Assembly: GCA_022567155.1 (NCBI GenBank)
Contig: JADFHN010000019.1
Location: 12,501 to 56,384, forward strand
Reading direction: 5' to 3'
DNA length: 43,884 bases
Origin: Bacteroidota bacterium
Lineage (GTDB): Bacteria; Bacteroidota; Bacteroidia; Cytophagales; Cyclobacteriaceae
Position 1 is the stretch's first letter; each line of letters begins with the position of its first letter. The notes below the pieces were generated by a model. That model saw nothing but the letters and a program-made list of their open reading frames with translations. It did no database searches and was not told the DNA's origin. Position numbers and translations under genes: made by a program. This document shows positions 25,777-33,721 of this stretch, piece after piece.

Positions 25777-26315
25777 ATGTCAAAACCAAAATTATTAGAA
25801 CAGGTTAACGAGCAAATAAGATTAAGGCATTATAGTCATAGAACAGAAAAAACGTATATTTTATGGATTAAGAAATATATTTATTATCATCAAAAAAGAC
25901 ATTCTGCAGAAATGGGTAGTAATGAAATAAACAATTTTTTATCTTATTTGGCATGTGAAAAGCATGTTGCTGCATCTACTCAAAATCAAGCATTAAATGC
26001 TATTCTTTTCTTATATCGTAATGTTTTGGATATGGAAATTGAGATTGGAGAGAAATTTGTGAGGCAAAGCGATCGAAACATATTCCTGTGGTTTTCACAA
26101 AAGAAGAAGTCGAAAATGTCTTATCCAACTTACATGGTGTTTATTGGTTTGTGGCAAATTTGCTATACGGCTCGGGTTTAAGGCTTTTGGAATGTCTAAG
26201 ATTAAGAGTAAAGGATATTGATTTTGATTATTCTATTCTAAATGAGCTATCTACAAAGGTTAATGATCGAATGCTTCTGGCTTATGGTGGAGGTAAAGAT
26301 TCAATAATTATATAA
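25777..26315 (+). pseudogene. Frameshifted and truncated integron-type tyrosine recombinase
   Basis: MSKPKLLEQVNEQIRLRHYS, then RTEKTYILWIKKYIYYHQKR and AASTQNQALNAILFLYRNVL form the N-terminal core-binding domain of integron-type integrases. About 26065 the frame shifts, then [20 protein letters not shown], and [20 protein letters not shown] carries the first catalytic Arg. After DFDYSI homology ends; the frame continues [20 protein letters not shown] and stops. The HxxR and Tyr regions are missing, so it is inactive. The tail's GGGKDS resembles a PP-loop ATPase P-loop. Strongly AT-rich. Confidence 0.8.
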
Positions 26316-26449
26316 TAAAATCTAAATGGTTAGTTTTATAAAATAATATTCCCCTTAGGGGATTGAGGTAGTCGCGACACCATGTTATGCAAGTTGTTTT
26401 TATCTTAATTTTTAAAGTAGATTATAATAAAATAAACTCTGATGAGTGT

Positions 26450-26471
26450 TAGACTGCGATATTGCAATCTA
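26450..26471. promoter_or_regulatory. 22-bp palindrome, copy 2, upstream of the VOC gene
   Basis: Left half TAGACTGCGAT, right half ATTGCAATCTA: same core as copy 1 with slightly weaker symmetry. It ends 25 bases before the ATG of the VOC gene, just upstream of the ribosome-binding site TAGGAGG, a position suited to repression. Confidence 0.5.
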
Positions 26472-26496
26472 ATTAGTAGTTAAATAGGAGGTTAAT

Positions 26497-26888
26497 ATGT
26501 CAACCGGTGAATTTCGTTTCGCTTTCTTCGCGAGAGATTATGAGGCCACGTTAACTTTTTACCGCGATGGGTTGGAGCTGCCCATTGTTGGGTCATGGGA
26601 CCGCGGGCCAGATGCACGTGGGACTCTATTCAGCGCTGCCTCCGGAATTATCGAAGTTCTAGGACTTCCTCGACACCCCAAAGAACTTCCGTATGGGACT
26701 ACAATGCGCCGCAAGGTGTAATGATGGTTATTGAAACGGAAGATATAAATGCTTGGTATAGGCTTGCTGTAGATAAGGATCTTCCCATTAAAGAGGAATT
26801 AACCAACCAGAAATGGGGTCACCGTAGCTTTCGACTGACTGACCCGAATGGGATAACACTATATATATTCCAAGACCGGTTAAACTGA
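26497..26888 (+). pseudogene. Frameshifted VOC (glyoxalase/bleomycin-resistance-fold) protein
   Basis: STGEFRFAFFARDYEATLTF then YRDGLELPIVGSWD and SGIIEVLGLPRHPKE form the first beta-alpha-beta-beta-beta module. Near 26698 the frame shifts to YNAPQGVMMVIETEDINAWY, and WGHRSFRLTDPNGITLYIFQ completes the second module, with the Glu/His-type metal site region. Rejoined length about 130, normal for a single-domain VOC protein. A good ribosome-binding site (GGAGGTTAAT) precedes it. Confidence 0.75.
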
Positions 26889-26979
26889 ATTATGCTGTCA
26901 CTATGCCCAACACTAGGCAGATTTTTGACTATCCTTTAGGGCACTTATCATTTTATGACGTTTACCATTTTAGGCCCAT

Positions 26980-27272
26980 TAAACTCAGAGCGAGACTTGA
27001 TTTTTTTCAACTGTTTCTTTTCATCTTGTATGATAAGATTTGCCTTCTTTTAATTTTCATATTCGAGAGTGAGTGCCGTGAGGAGTTAAAAATAGGTGGT
27101 TGGTCTAAGTTCAGAGAGCGAAATTTGATTTTTATTAAACTGTTTATTTCTGAGCGTTAAAGTTAATATATTAAGACGAGGTTTTTATTTATCAGCGCTT
27201 CAATAATTCAGTAGTATAATTTTCATATATTCAAGATTGAGTTGCTGTGAGGCGTTGTAATAGGGGGATGTG
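26980..27272. repeat. Two imperfect tandem copies (about 125 and 168 bp)
   Basis: Copy A (26980-27104) and copy B (27105-27272) share AGAGCGA, TTGATTTTT, AAACTGTTT/AACTGTTTC, AATTTTCATAT and GTGAGG near their ends (GCCGTGAGGAG versus GCTGTGAGGCG), with internal expansion in B. Short frames here are not credible genes. Origin unclear. Confidence 0.45.
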
Positions 27273-27329
27273 CCTTCAAAATTTTACTGACCTGGATTAA
27301 TTCTTAAAGGACAGCATTTGATTTAAATG

Positions 27330-27689
27330 TTATGGGGTTTGATGCCCCGTTTTGATTAAAACCTCTTTAAGCAAGTCTGGTAAATTATCAATCTTAGCTA
27401 TTTCATTCTTGTCAAGAATTATACTAATCTCATCTCCGACTAAATTTAGAATGATGGGATATTCAAAAGTCTTTTTGAATTTTTTCTCGAATTGATCTTT
27501 ATAATATACATGTAATAGGTAAGAAGAGTTTTCAAGGAATGCTTTCCAATCTTTCCGTTGTCCAAAATTTGTATGAGTAAGGGTGCATAAATCACAGGAA
27601 TAAGTAGATGGACTAATTATTTTATGAGCAAAGTCGATTAACTTATTTATCTTATCTGATCTGGCATTATAAACAAATATTATCTCCAT
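27330..27689 (-). CDS. Conserved hypothetical protein with a Cys-X2-Cys-like site
   Basis: 119 residues: MEIIFVYNARSDKINKLIDF then AHKIISPSTYSCDLCTLTHT near the N-terminus, with a strand/helix alternation and TFEYPIILNLVGDEISIILD in the middle. I recognise the IVFVYNAxSxKxN...HKxxSPSTYxCxLC pattern as a Bacteroidota conserved protein of unknown function. CDLC might bind metal. Monocistronic. Confidence 0.7.
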   Translation of the reverse strand: MEIIFVYNARSDKINKLIDFAHKIISPSTYSCDLCTLTHTNFGQRKDWKAFLENSSYLLHVYYKDQFEKKFKKTFEYPIILNLVGDEISIILDKNEIAKIDNLPDLLKEVLIKTGHQTP

Positions 27690-27739
27690 CCGTTATTTTA
27701 AGAATGCCTAAATGGTTGTAGTACACCCATAACAATATT

Positions 27740-28053
27740 TTGAAGTTAATAAACCATTTTCCAACACGGAATGTGAATTACATTCTTCGTAACATTAGCT
27801 CAAGTAGCAGCTGTCTGTTGAGTTTAATTACTGAATTATTTAAATTAAAACAAACCAAATTTGATCATTATCAATTATTGTCTCACTTAAAAATAAACGA
27901 ATTTCAACATCCATATGATGTGATTTTGGATACTTTTACCGGCCGCTGGTTTGGAATTACCATTGTGGGTGGAATAGGTGCGTATTTTTTCTGATTGGCT
28001 CCGTGGTCTTTAAGGCGTTTAAGAAAAAGAAGCCAGGTGTAAGGACACTGTAA
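27740..28053 (+). pseudogene. Frameshifted membrane-protein remnant
   Basis: A frame ending RWFGITIVGGIGAYFF meets TGA; at a run of six T the next frame gives LIGSVVFKAFKKKKPGVRTL and TAA at 28051-28053. Together they make one hydrophobic helix with a basic tail, so a single-base homopolymer shift is likely. The N-terminal part is low in similarity to anything I know. Confidence 0.4.
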
Positions 28054-28087
28054 GTAGTTCAGTGTTCTAATTAGAAATCTGCAATTC

Positions 28088-28282
28088 TTACTTAAATAGA
28101 TTGGCTTTGGACAATATATAATAGACACCGATCACGATAGGAATGAACATGGGATTGGGGATTTTGAATCTAAACCCTAACAACAGAATAAGAAACACGA
28201 CTGCTGAAATAATCACCGAAAGCATGGCCAATGCCAGTTTCCTTCTAAAGTCGGTCTGTACATGTGGGGTCATGCATTGCAC
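28088..28282 (-). CDS. Small two-helix membrane protein
   Basis: 64 residues (or 61 from the second Met): a short polar start with TDFRRKLALAM, then SVIISAVVFLILLLGFRF and NPMFIPIVIGVYYILSKA. A credible small membrane protein with no recognised family. Confidence 0.5.
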   Translation of the reverse strand: MQCMTPHVQTDFRRKLALAMLSVIISAVVFLILLLGFRFKIPNPMFIPIVIGVYYILSKANLFK

Positions 28283-28397
28283 AAAACAGGACAGTATAAT
28301 AATAGTAATAACAATGAAAATTAGATTACAAAACGGTCAATGCTATTTAGGGTTTATCAATAGACAAACTTTAAACTTCGAACATTGAACTTTGAAC

Positions 28398-28718
28398 CTA
28401 ATCACCAGGTGGCCGGTACCCTACGGTGATTTTGGCAGCTTCGTCGATCTCTGAGGGATCAATCAACTCAGTCAACGAAACGTTAACACCTCCACCGGCT
28501 GTTACCGCCATGCTCAGAGCAAGAGCGCTTTTCCGATCAGGAACTTCAAAAATTACTACAATATCATCTTCTCCGATAGTATAATAGAAACATTCTAAAT
28601 TACCACCAAGGTTCTTAATCAGATTAGTGATCATTTCTTGTCGACGAGTGCCACCTTCTTTCAATAAGCCTTTGGTCCCTTCTATCGTATAGGAACCTTT
28701 TATTAAATATTTTGCCAT
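28398..28718 (-). CDS. GYD-domain protein
   Basis: 106 residues matching the GYD family: MAKYLIKGSYTIEGTKGLLK, GGTRRQEMITNLIKNLGGNL, FYYTIGEDDIVVIFEVPDRK and ALALSMAVTAGGGVNVSLTE. A small ferredoxin-like-fold protein; family function is unknown. Monocistronic, with 330 bp free upstream. Confidence 0.88.
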   Translation of the reverse strand: MAKYLIKGSYTIEGTKGLLKEGGTRRQEMITNLIKNLGGNLECFYYTIGEDDIVVIFEVPDRKSALALSMAVTAGGGVNVSLTELIDPSEIDEAAKITVGYRPPGD

Positions 28719-28739
28719 GATCGTTAGTTTTTTGGTCCA

Positions 28740-29068
28740 GAAAAATGCTTATATTAGATAACTATTTTAATATCAAGGGTCAAAAATAAAATACATAGGG
28801 CAAACGCTGAATTAATAGAAAGTATCTCTACTAATCAAATTTCCTCTACTTGCGGTATTCCGTTTGTGTTAGAACGAATATTCTTTAAACTTTGGAATGC
28901 TGGAATTAAGCTAGGCGATACTCTTTTGAAGGTCAGTTGCTGATTTACTGTCATTTGGCATTCGGTCGCAGGTTGGACACCCGAATTGGCGGAATAATGC
29001 GTTCTGGGCTGGAGTTAAAAGGAAAACGGCATGTCAGTCAGATGTGTTAAAGACTAAACAAAAGTATA
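28740..29068. other. Intergenic stretch, no gene seen
   Basis: Divergent region between the GYD gene and the FISUMP lipoprotein; it holds both promoters. No repeat or operator was recognised. Confidence 0.4.
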
Positions 29069-30100
29069 ATGACACGGATACTATCAATTCTCACAGTTAC
29101 AGGTGCTTTTGTCGCAAGTTGTGCACCAGAAATTGTTGCCCCAAGACTTCCTTTAGTCACCACACGTGACATTACATTCATCACCTGCAATTCGGCAACG
29201 TTGACCGGGGTGGCTAATATTTGTGCTTATTGCGGAGATTCTCTTATCGCCAAAGGTATGTTGTGGAGCATTGTCCAGGGGGTGACTATTGACAATAATG
29301 AGGGGTTTACCGAGGATGCTATCGGTTTTGGAGACGTTGTTTTCGATAATACTTACTATTCAATTGTTACGGAACTGGAAGGGCTCCACTCCGAAACTGA
29401 TTATTATGTAAGAGCCTATGCCAAAAATATTGGGGGGATTGGCTACGGAGATGAAAAAACATTCACCACTCTGCCGCGCATTGAAAGGGGGACAATCACT
29501 GATTCCCGGGATGGAACAATTTATAAGACGGTAAAAATTTACAACCAGTGGTGGATGGCACAAAACCTGAACATTGGAACCATGATAGATGGCTCTAAGG
29601 ACCAGGCAGACAATGAAATTATTGAAAAATATTGCTACGAAAACGATCCAGCCAATTGCGACACCTATGGAGGTCTTTACCAGTGGAATGAGATGATGGC
29701 CTATAATCCACCTGAGACTGTGAATGTAGGAACAACACAAGGACTTTGTCTGACCGGATGGCATTTGCCTACTGAACCCGAGTGGAGGGTCCTTATTGAA
29801 ATGGCGGGAGGAAGGAATGCAGCTGGAAAGGCATTGAAATCATGGACTTCCGATTGGTGGACCAATGGAGGTATAGACGCACTGCTATTTACCGGTCTGC
29901 CTGCCGGGGGCAGGCTAACTGATGACTGGCCCTATTTCGTGGATAAAGGAGCTGAGGCTTTATTCTGGACGACTACCGAAGGCACCATTTCGGATATCAC
30001 ATGGCCGTGGTTTTTTCGGTTGGTTCACATTTCGGGCTACATCGACTATGGCATATATGAGCATATCGAGGGGTTGTCCGTGCGGTGTGTGAGGGACTAA
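29069..30100 (+). CDS. FISUMP-domain surface lipoprotein
   Basis: 343 residues. The N-terminus ILTVTGAFVASCAPE has a lipobox (ASC), so a lipid-anchored envelope protein. A fibronectin-like part (about 25-135: ATLTGVANICAYCGDSLIAK, TELEGLHSETDYYVRAYAKN) precedes the FISUMP domain (about 145-343): DGTIYKTVKIYNQWWMAQNL, YGGLYQWNEMMAYN, CLTGWHLPTEPEWRVL and the ending VRCVRD. Abundant in Bacteroidota and Fibrobacter; function unknown, probably surface binding. Confidence 0.9.
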   Translation: MTRILSILTVTGAFVASCAPEIVAPRLPLVTTRDITFITCNSATLTGVANICAYCGDSLIAKGMLWSIVQGVTIDNNEGFTEDAIGFGDVVFDNTYYSIVTELEGLHSETDYYVRAYAKNIGGIGYGDEKTFTTLPRIERGTITDSRDGTIYKTVKIYNQWWMAQNLNIGTMIDGSKDQADNEIIEKYCYENDPANCDTYGGLYQWNEMMAYNPPETVNVGTTQGLCLTGWHLPTEPEWRVLIEMAGGRNAAGKALKSWTSDWWTNGGIDALLFTGLPAGGRLTDDWPYFVDKGAEALFWTTTEGTISDITWPWFFRLVHISGYIDYGIYEHIEGLSVRCVRD

Positions 30101-30291
30101 AATAGTGGCAATATTTTACCGTCTAACAGATGCTTTCTGTGTGCCATGCTCGGTGCATTTTTGTCTATAATAAATTGCCTTACAGAGTTACGCACATCAT
30201 AATTCCATAAGATAGACTCCTTGTATCGTGGATCTTTGGAGTTAGCCACTGATACATCACCGTTATTAATTATCCAAAATAGTTAGCAAAA
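30101..30291. other. Short intergenic stretch, nothing recognised
   Basis: No gene or repeat seen between the lipoprotein and the interrupted frame. Confidence 0.4.
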
Positions 30292-30642
30292 ATGGTAAAA
30301 AGTAACAATAATTGTGATATTTCAACTTCATTACCGTTAAGACTTGAGAAAGTAAAAACGTCACTCAAAGAAAAGCATGATCTTTTGTGGACAGATTTCC
30401 TGGTATTGTGCGCTTTAGCGGCACTGTAAAAGTCTAATTATTTTATCCAAACTTCTGATATTATCCAATATATTGGGAGAAACAGGGGTTGGGTTTATGT
30501 AGTGGCCAAACGACAAACGCAAAAGCAGCAAATTGGACATGAATACACTGTCCGGATAAATCAACCACGAGAGGTTTGGATTAATGGAATGGGGTACTTG
30601 TTATTGAAGAGATTGTATAGGAGTATGAAATATGAAACATAA
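30292..30642 (+). pseudogene. Interrupted small gene (in-frame TAA), unrecognised
   Basis: MVKSNNNCDISTSLPLRLEK then KTSLKEKHDLLWTDFLVLCA stops at TAA 30427-30429; the same frame resumes KSNYFIQTSDIIQYIGRNRG, WVYVVAKRQTQKQQIGHEYT and RLYRSMKYET to TAA at 30640. The rejoined 116-residue protein is basic and helix-rich with a possible DNA-binding half. CAA to TAA is a plausible origin. No family recognised. Confidence 0.45.
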
Positions 30643-30916
30643 CACATACACTTATCTTTGAGGTAACTGTATATTAACCTCCCGGCGGCGGCCAAAACCG
30701 AAACCAAAATCCCAGACCCCTGCCCCCTTCAGATCTACTCCCCCCACATAATTCATTTAAAATCTGACTAGTCGGTTTTCTACTGCAAAACCTACTTCCT
30801 GTATTGTGCAAAGGAAATACCCTGTATTTATAAGTACTTGAAAAACAGACTAATAAATAAGGTACTTTAGCGATTTTGAGTCATGCATTGCAAAAAACAA
30901 GAAAGAGGTAAGTTTT
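30643..30916. other. Intergenic stretch with a C-rich patch
   Basis: Around 30680-30745 the plus strand is unusually C-rich (CCCCTGCCCCCTTC, CTCCCCCCAC) within AT-rich DNA. No coding sequence seen. Confidence 0.4.
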
Positions 30917-30960
30917 GTGTGGTTGATTTTTACCACACTGTGTGGTATATTTATACCACA
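30917..30960 (+). promoter_or_regulatory. Four-half-site operator upstream of the XRE gene
   Basis: Half-sites alternate in orientation: GTGTGGT (30917), ACCACAC (30932), GTGTGGT (30940), ACCACA (30955). The central pair makes the perfect dyad TACCACACTGTGTGGTA (30931-30947). Spacing of 15, 8 and 15 bases suggests two cooperatively bound dimers. It ends 40 bases before the XRE start; autorepression is the likely role. Confidence 0.75.
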
Positions 30961-30999
30961 TTATGAAAAAATCAATGAACTAACCAACGAAAACAAACC

Positions 31000-31350
31000 A
31001 TGAAACACTTTCATCAATTCGTAAAAGAAAAGAGAATGGAGAGAGAAATGACCTTAAGGCAATTTTGTAAGCAAGCCAAAATAGACCCCTCCAATTGGAG
31101 TAAGATCGAAAGAGGATTAATAAATGCCCCCAAAAGTCAAGAGGTATTGCGGTCAATTGCTGACACTCTCCAACTGAGCGAAGAAGATGTATCCACCCTC
31201 AGAGATCTTGCGATGTTTGAAGCTATCCCAGATCATTTAAAACCCGAGGAAAACATCCTCGAAAAGCTACCTGTATTTTACCGGACTGTACGAGGTGAAA
31301 GACCTACAAAGGAAGAACTAGAAAAGCTGATCGAGTTGCTAACCAAATGA
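31000..31350 (+). CDS. XRE-family transcriptional regulator (antitoxin-like)
   Basis: 116 residues. N-terminal HTH (about 5-60): HQFVKEKRMEREMTLRQFCK, QAKIDPSNWSKIERGLINAP, RSIADTLQLSEEDVSTL. The C-terminal part is short and acidic. The stop overlaps the start of the ImmA/IrrE gene by 4 bases (ATGA), so the two are translationally coupled. Pairing of XRE with ImmA/IrrE is typical of anti-repressor or toxin-antitoxin-like modules (COG2856). The dyad array upstream is its likely operator. Confidence 0.88.
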   Translation: MKHFHQFVKEKRMEREMTLRQFCKQAKIDPSNWSKIERGLINAPKSQEVLRSIADTLQLSEEDVSTLRDLAMFEAIPDHLKPEENILEKLPVFYRTVRGERPTKEELEKLIELLTK

Positions 31351-31817
31351 TCACTAAAACAGTAAGAATAAATAAAAAATGGTACACCTATGATCACATA
31401 AGAGATTTAGCAGATCAATTCAGAGAAAAATATGATCCCAATGCCTGTCCGGTTGATATTGAAAGCATCATAGAGTTTAAACTGGACATGGAAATCAGAG
31501 CAGTACCCGGTTTAAGATCCGAACATGATATAGAAGCATGGCTTTCAAAAGATATGCAGACCATTATTATTGACGCTGATACTTACATGCAGGATCTCTT
31601 TCATGCTCGCTTACGCTTTACATTAGCTCATGAGATAGGACACTGTGAACTTCATTCTGATTTTTACCGTGAGGCGATTTTCAAAACCTCAGAAGATTTT
31701 ATAAAGTATCGCGGGGAAATGGATGAAGGTGAGTTAATGTGGATTGCTCGTCATGCGAATGAATTTGCCGGGAGATTGCTAGTACCTGTCGAACCATTGT
31801 ATGAAATGGTCGAGTGA
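31347..31817 (+). CDS. ImmA/IrrE-family metallopeptidase, ended early by an in-frame TGA
   Basis: 156 residues to the TGA, containing the zinc motif LAHEIGHCELH (His95, Glu96, His99) and NEFAGRLLVPVEPLYEM, where the third ligand region lies. After EMVE the TGA at 31815-31817 is followed in the same frame by 56 residues (LKPRIEILRKKVGNSGLDEL; then ATTLSQRFNVLPSVISNRLR) to TGA at 31986-31988, which is the expected C-terminal helix region of these enzymes. So the gene was once 213 residues. The catalytic part remains intact and may still function. Confidence 0.8.
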   Translation: MITKTVRINKKWYTYDHIRDLADQFREKYDPNACPVDIESIIEFKLDMEIRAVPGLRSEHDIEAWLSKDMQTIIIDADTYMQDLFHARLRFTLAHEIGHCELHSDFYREAIFKTSEDFIKYRGEMDEGELMWIARHANEFAGRLLVPVEPLYEMVE

Positions 31818-31988
31818 CTTAAACCTCGGATTGAAATTCTTCGAAAGAAGGTGGGTAATTCTGGTTTGGATGAACTGGATGCAGATGTACGGCTCCGTGA
31901 TGCGGTTGCCACCACATTATCTCAAAGGTTTAATGTATTGCCTTCTGTAATAAGTAACCGTCTTCGGGTAGAAAAGATTAAGCTCTGA

Positions 31989-32296
31989 CTATCAGAATAG
32001 TCTCAACGTTCTTTCAGGTAGTAAACCTCCCCAGATACAAACTTTTGCAGGTATCCTCATGATTAAATACAAGCCCTATTCTCATCGCCTGGTAATAAGG
32101 ATTTTCTATTTATTTTCATGGTCAGGTAATTTTCGCAGCCGGTACGCATTAGAAAGTGAAATATAATGCCACTTTCCTGCATCTGGGGTCTGGGTGTGAA
32201 CATAAGTTTGAATTTTTTGGCCTCGGATTATTTTGTAATTTGCGATTTGTCCTTGAAGTATATGAAAACGTAACTTCAGGGCGTAACTTGTGATTT
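31989..32296. other. Intergenic stretch, no gene seen
   Basis: Between the ImmA/IrrE gene and the cyclase stub; no recognisable coding sequence. Confidence 0.4.
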
Positions 32297-32365
32297 ATGA
32301 GCCAACGGCGAGTTCTTGCCGCCATTATGTTCACCGACATCGTCGGCTACAACTTATATTTGTAA
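32297..32365 (+). pseudogene. N-terminal stub of a class III cyclase
   Basis: MSQRRVLAAIMFTDIVGYN then LYL and TAA. It matches the first residues of class III adenylate/guanylate cyclases (LAAIMFTDIVGYT, including the metal-binding Asp) and breaks off right after. 25 bases before the DUF2459 gene. Confidence 0.75.
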
Positions 32366-32389
32366 TTATGGTGCTTAATTATCAAGGTA

Positions 32390-33028
32390 ATGATTAAAAC
32401 CCTACTGCTCTTTTTCCTTTTACCCGGTTTCTTAGTGAATCCTCCACTTGAAATTCCCCAAAAGGAAACGATCTATGTGGCCAGCATCAGTTGGCACACC
32501 GTAGTAGTGGTACCGGGCTACAGTTTACCCGACTCAATCTGGCCTGAGGGGTATGATTATTCCCAGGCAGCCTACCTGGAAATCGGCTGGGGAGACCGTG
32601 ATTTTTACCAGGATCTGGGCTTCAACCTTTGGTATGCCATCAAAGCCGCCCTTTGGCCCACCGCCTCCGTACTGCATGTCAATCCATTACCTGGAAATGT
32701 GGAAAACTATTATTACAACACCGAAGCCGTGAGACTTCAAGTCACCAGAAAGGAGCTCGAGGCGCTCACCCAATATTTGTTGAAGCATTTTGATTTCAAT
32801 GAAGAGGGCAAGCTCATCCCCCTCCAACCCGGGATCTATGATGACAGTCAGTTTTTTGCCGGACGCACTAGTTATTATTTTCCCAAAAACTCCAATGTAT
32901 GGACCGCCCAGTCACTGAGGCGAACTGGTTTTTCCAATATCCCTATTTTGCTGCAAACTACTGGAATGGTGATGAACAAAGCCGACAATTACGGCGAAAG
33001 AGTGGGTAAAAACGCTGGTTTAAAATGA
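32390..33028 (+). CDS. DUF2459-family protein, exported
   Basis: 212 residues with an N-terminal hydrophobic signal (MIKTLLLFFLLPGFLVN). DUF2459/TIGR02117 features: SWHTVVVVPG near the start, AAYLEIGWGDRDFYQDLGFN in the middle, and NSNVWTAQSLRRTGFSNIPI near the end. Such proteins are found beside urease or envelope genes in other bacteria; function unknown. Monocistronic. Confidence 0.85.
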   Translation: MIKTLLLFFLLPGFLVNPPLEIPQKETIYVASISWHTVVVVPGYSLPDSIWPEGYDYSQAAYLEIGWGDRDFYQDLGFNLWYAIKAALWPTASVLHVNPLPGNVENYYYNTEAVRLQVTRKELEALTQYLLKHFDFNEEGKLIPLQPGIYDDSQFFAGRTSYYFPKNSNVWTAQSLRRTGFSNIPILLQTTGMVMNKADNYGERVGKNAGLK

Positions 33029-33318
33029 TTTGCCATCTCATTGTTGCTAATAATTGTATATTTAATTAGGTTCCCTTGAAAATTAAGCAAAGAACACTGC
33101 ATAAGGATTTATTAGTATCTTATTAATAAGATACGTGTAATTTTTGGCAAAATATTGGCACGAAAACATATCACTACCATTACGAAAAAATAACTTATTT
33201 CGTTCCTGCATTGAAAATTTGGTTCTGGCTTGTCCAGGTTAGGATATTATGATATTATAAACCATTTTTTCTTTCAAGTAATTCCCGAATTCCTTAACTT
33301 GAACTTTAAACTGCTACA

Positions 33319-33477
33319 ATGCCACAATCCCGCGAGCTTGCTGCCATCATGCCTGGCCACCTAAGACTCGGCGAAGGTGGATTTACCGATTTATCGTCCG
33401 GATTTCCAATCTTTATCGGAATTAAGGACATAGTATCAAATGCGCTTATTTTGTTAAATATTGAAGATAATGTTTGA
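33319..33477 (+). pseudogene. Cyclase N-terminal stub with a 30-bp insert after an ATG
   Basis: MPQSRELAAIM, then an in-frame 30-base insert (33352-33381: CCACCT...AGGTGG hairpin), then FTD, after which similarity is lost until TGA 33475-33477. Intact relatives have no residues between AAIM and FTDI. Confidence 0.65.
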
Positions 33478-33590
33478 AAGACGATTGGCGGCTATAATGC
33501 CCGATTGCCGGTAGGCAGGTTTACGGGCATTGTCGGCTACACTTCCCTGATGATGAATGATTCTGCCAGGGCCTTGGAACCGGTACGTTA
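33470..33590 (+). pseudogene. Second cyclase N-terminal stub with a 20-bp insert after an ATG
   Basis: MFERRLAAIM is followed by a 20-base insert (33500-33519, TGCCGGTAGGCA core) that shifts the frame and adds a TAG, then FTGIVGYTSLMMNDSARALE. It overlaps the end of the previous stub by 8 bases. Same insertion point as there. Confidence 0.65.
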
Positions 33591-33721
33591 TTCAGTATTA
33601 CCATATTATTCAAACTGATTTAGTATTCGTGTTGAATGTCATCATTCACTTTTAAAATGTGGAAAAACGAAATCCCCATTTATTTTTATTAAATTGAGCA
33701 GTTTCCAACAGAGAAATATTT
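33591..33721. other. Non-coding spacer
   Basis: Upstream region of the bestrophin-like gene; nothing else recognised. Confidence 0.3.

Noticed and set aside
26903-27160. An 85-codon frame downstream of the VOC gene
   Set aside because: It spans the imperfect tandem repeat and has no protein-like features.
27331-27350. A GGGG...CCCC hairpin followed by T's as a terminator
   Set aside because: It lies inside the last codons of the minus-strand gene and has its T-run on the wrong strand for that gene.
29895-29925. A GC-rich palindrome (CTGCCTGCCGGGGGCAGGC) like the mini-inserts
   Set aside because: It codes for the conserved LPAGGR segment of the FISUMP domain, so it is native coding sequence.
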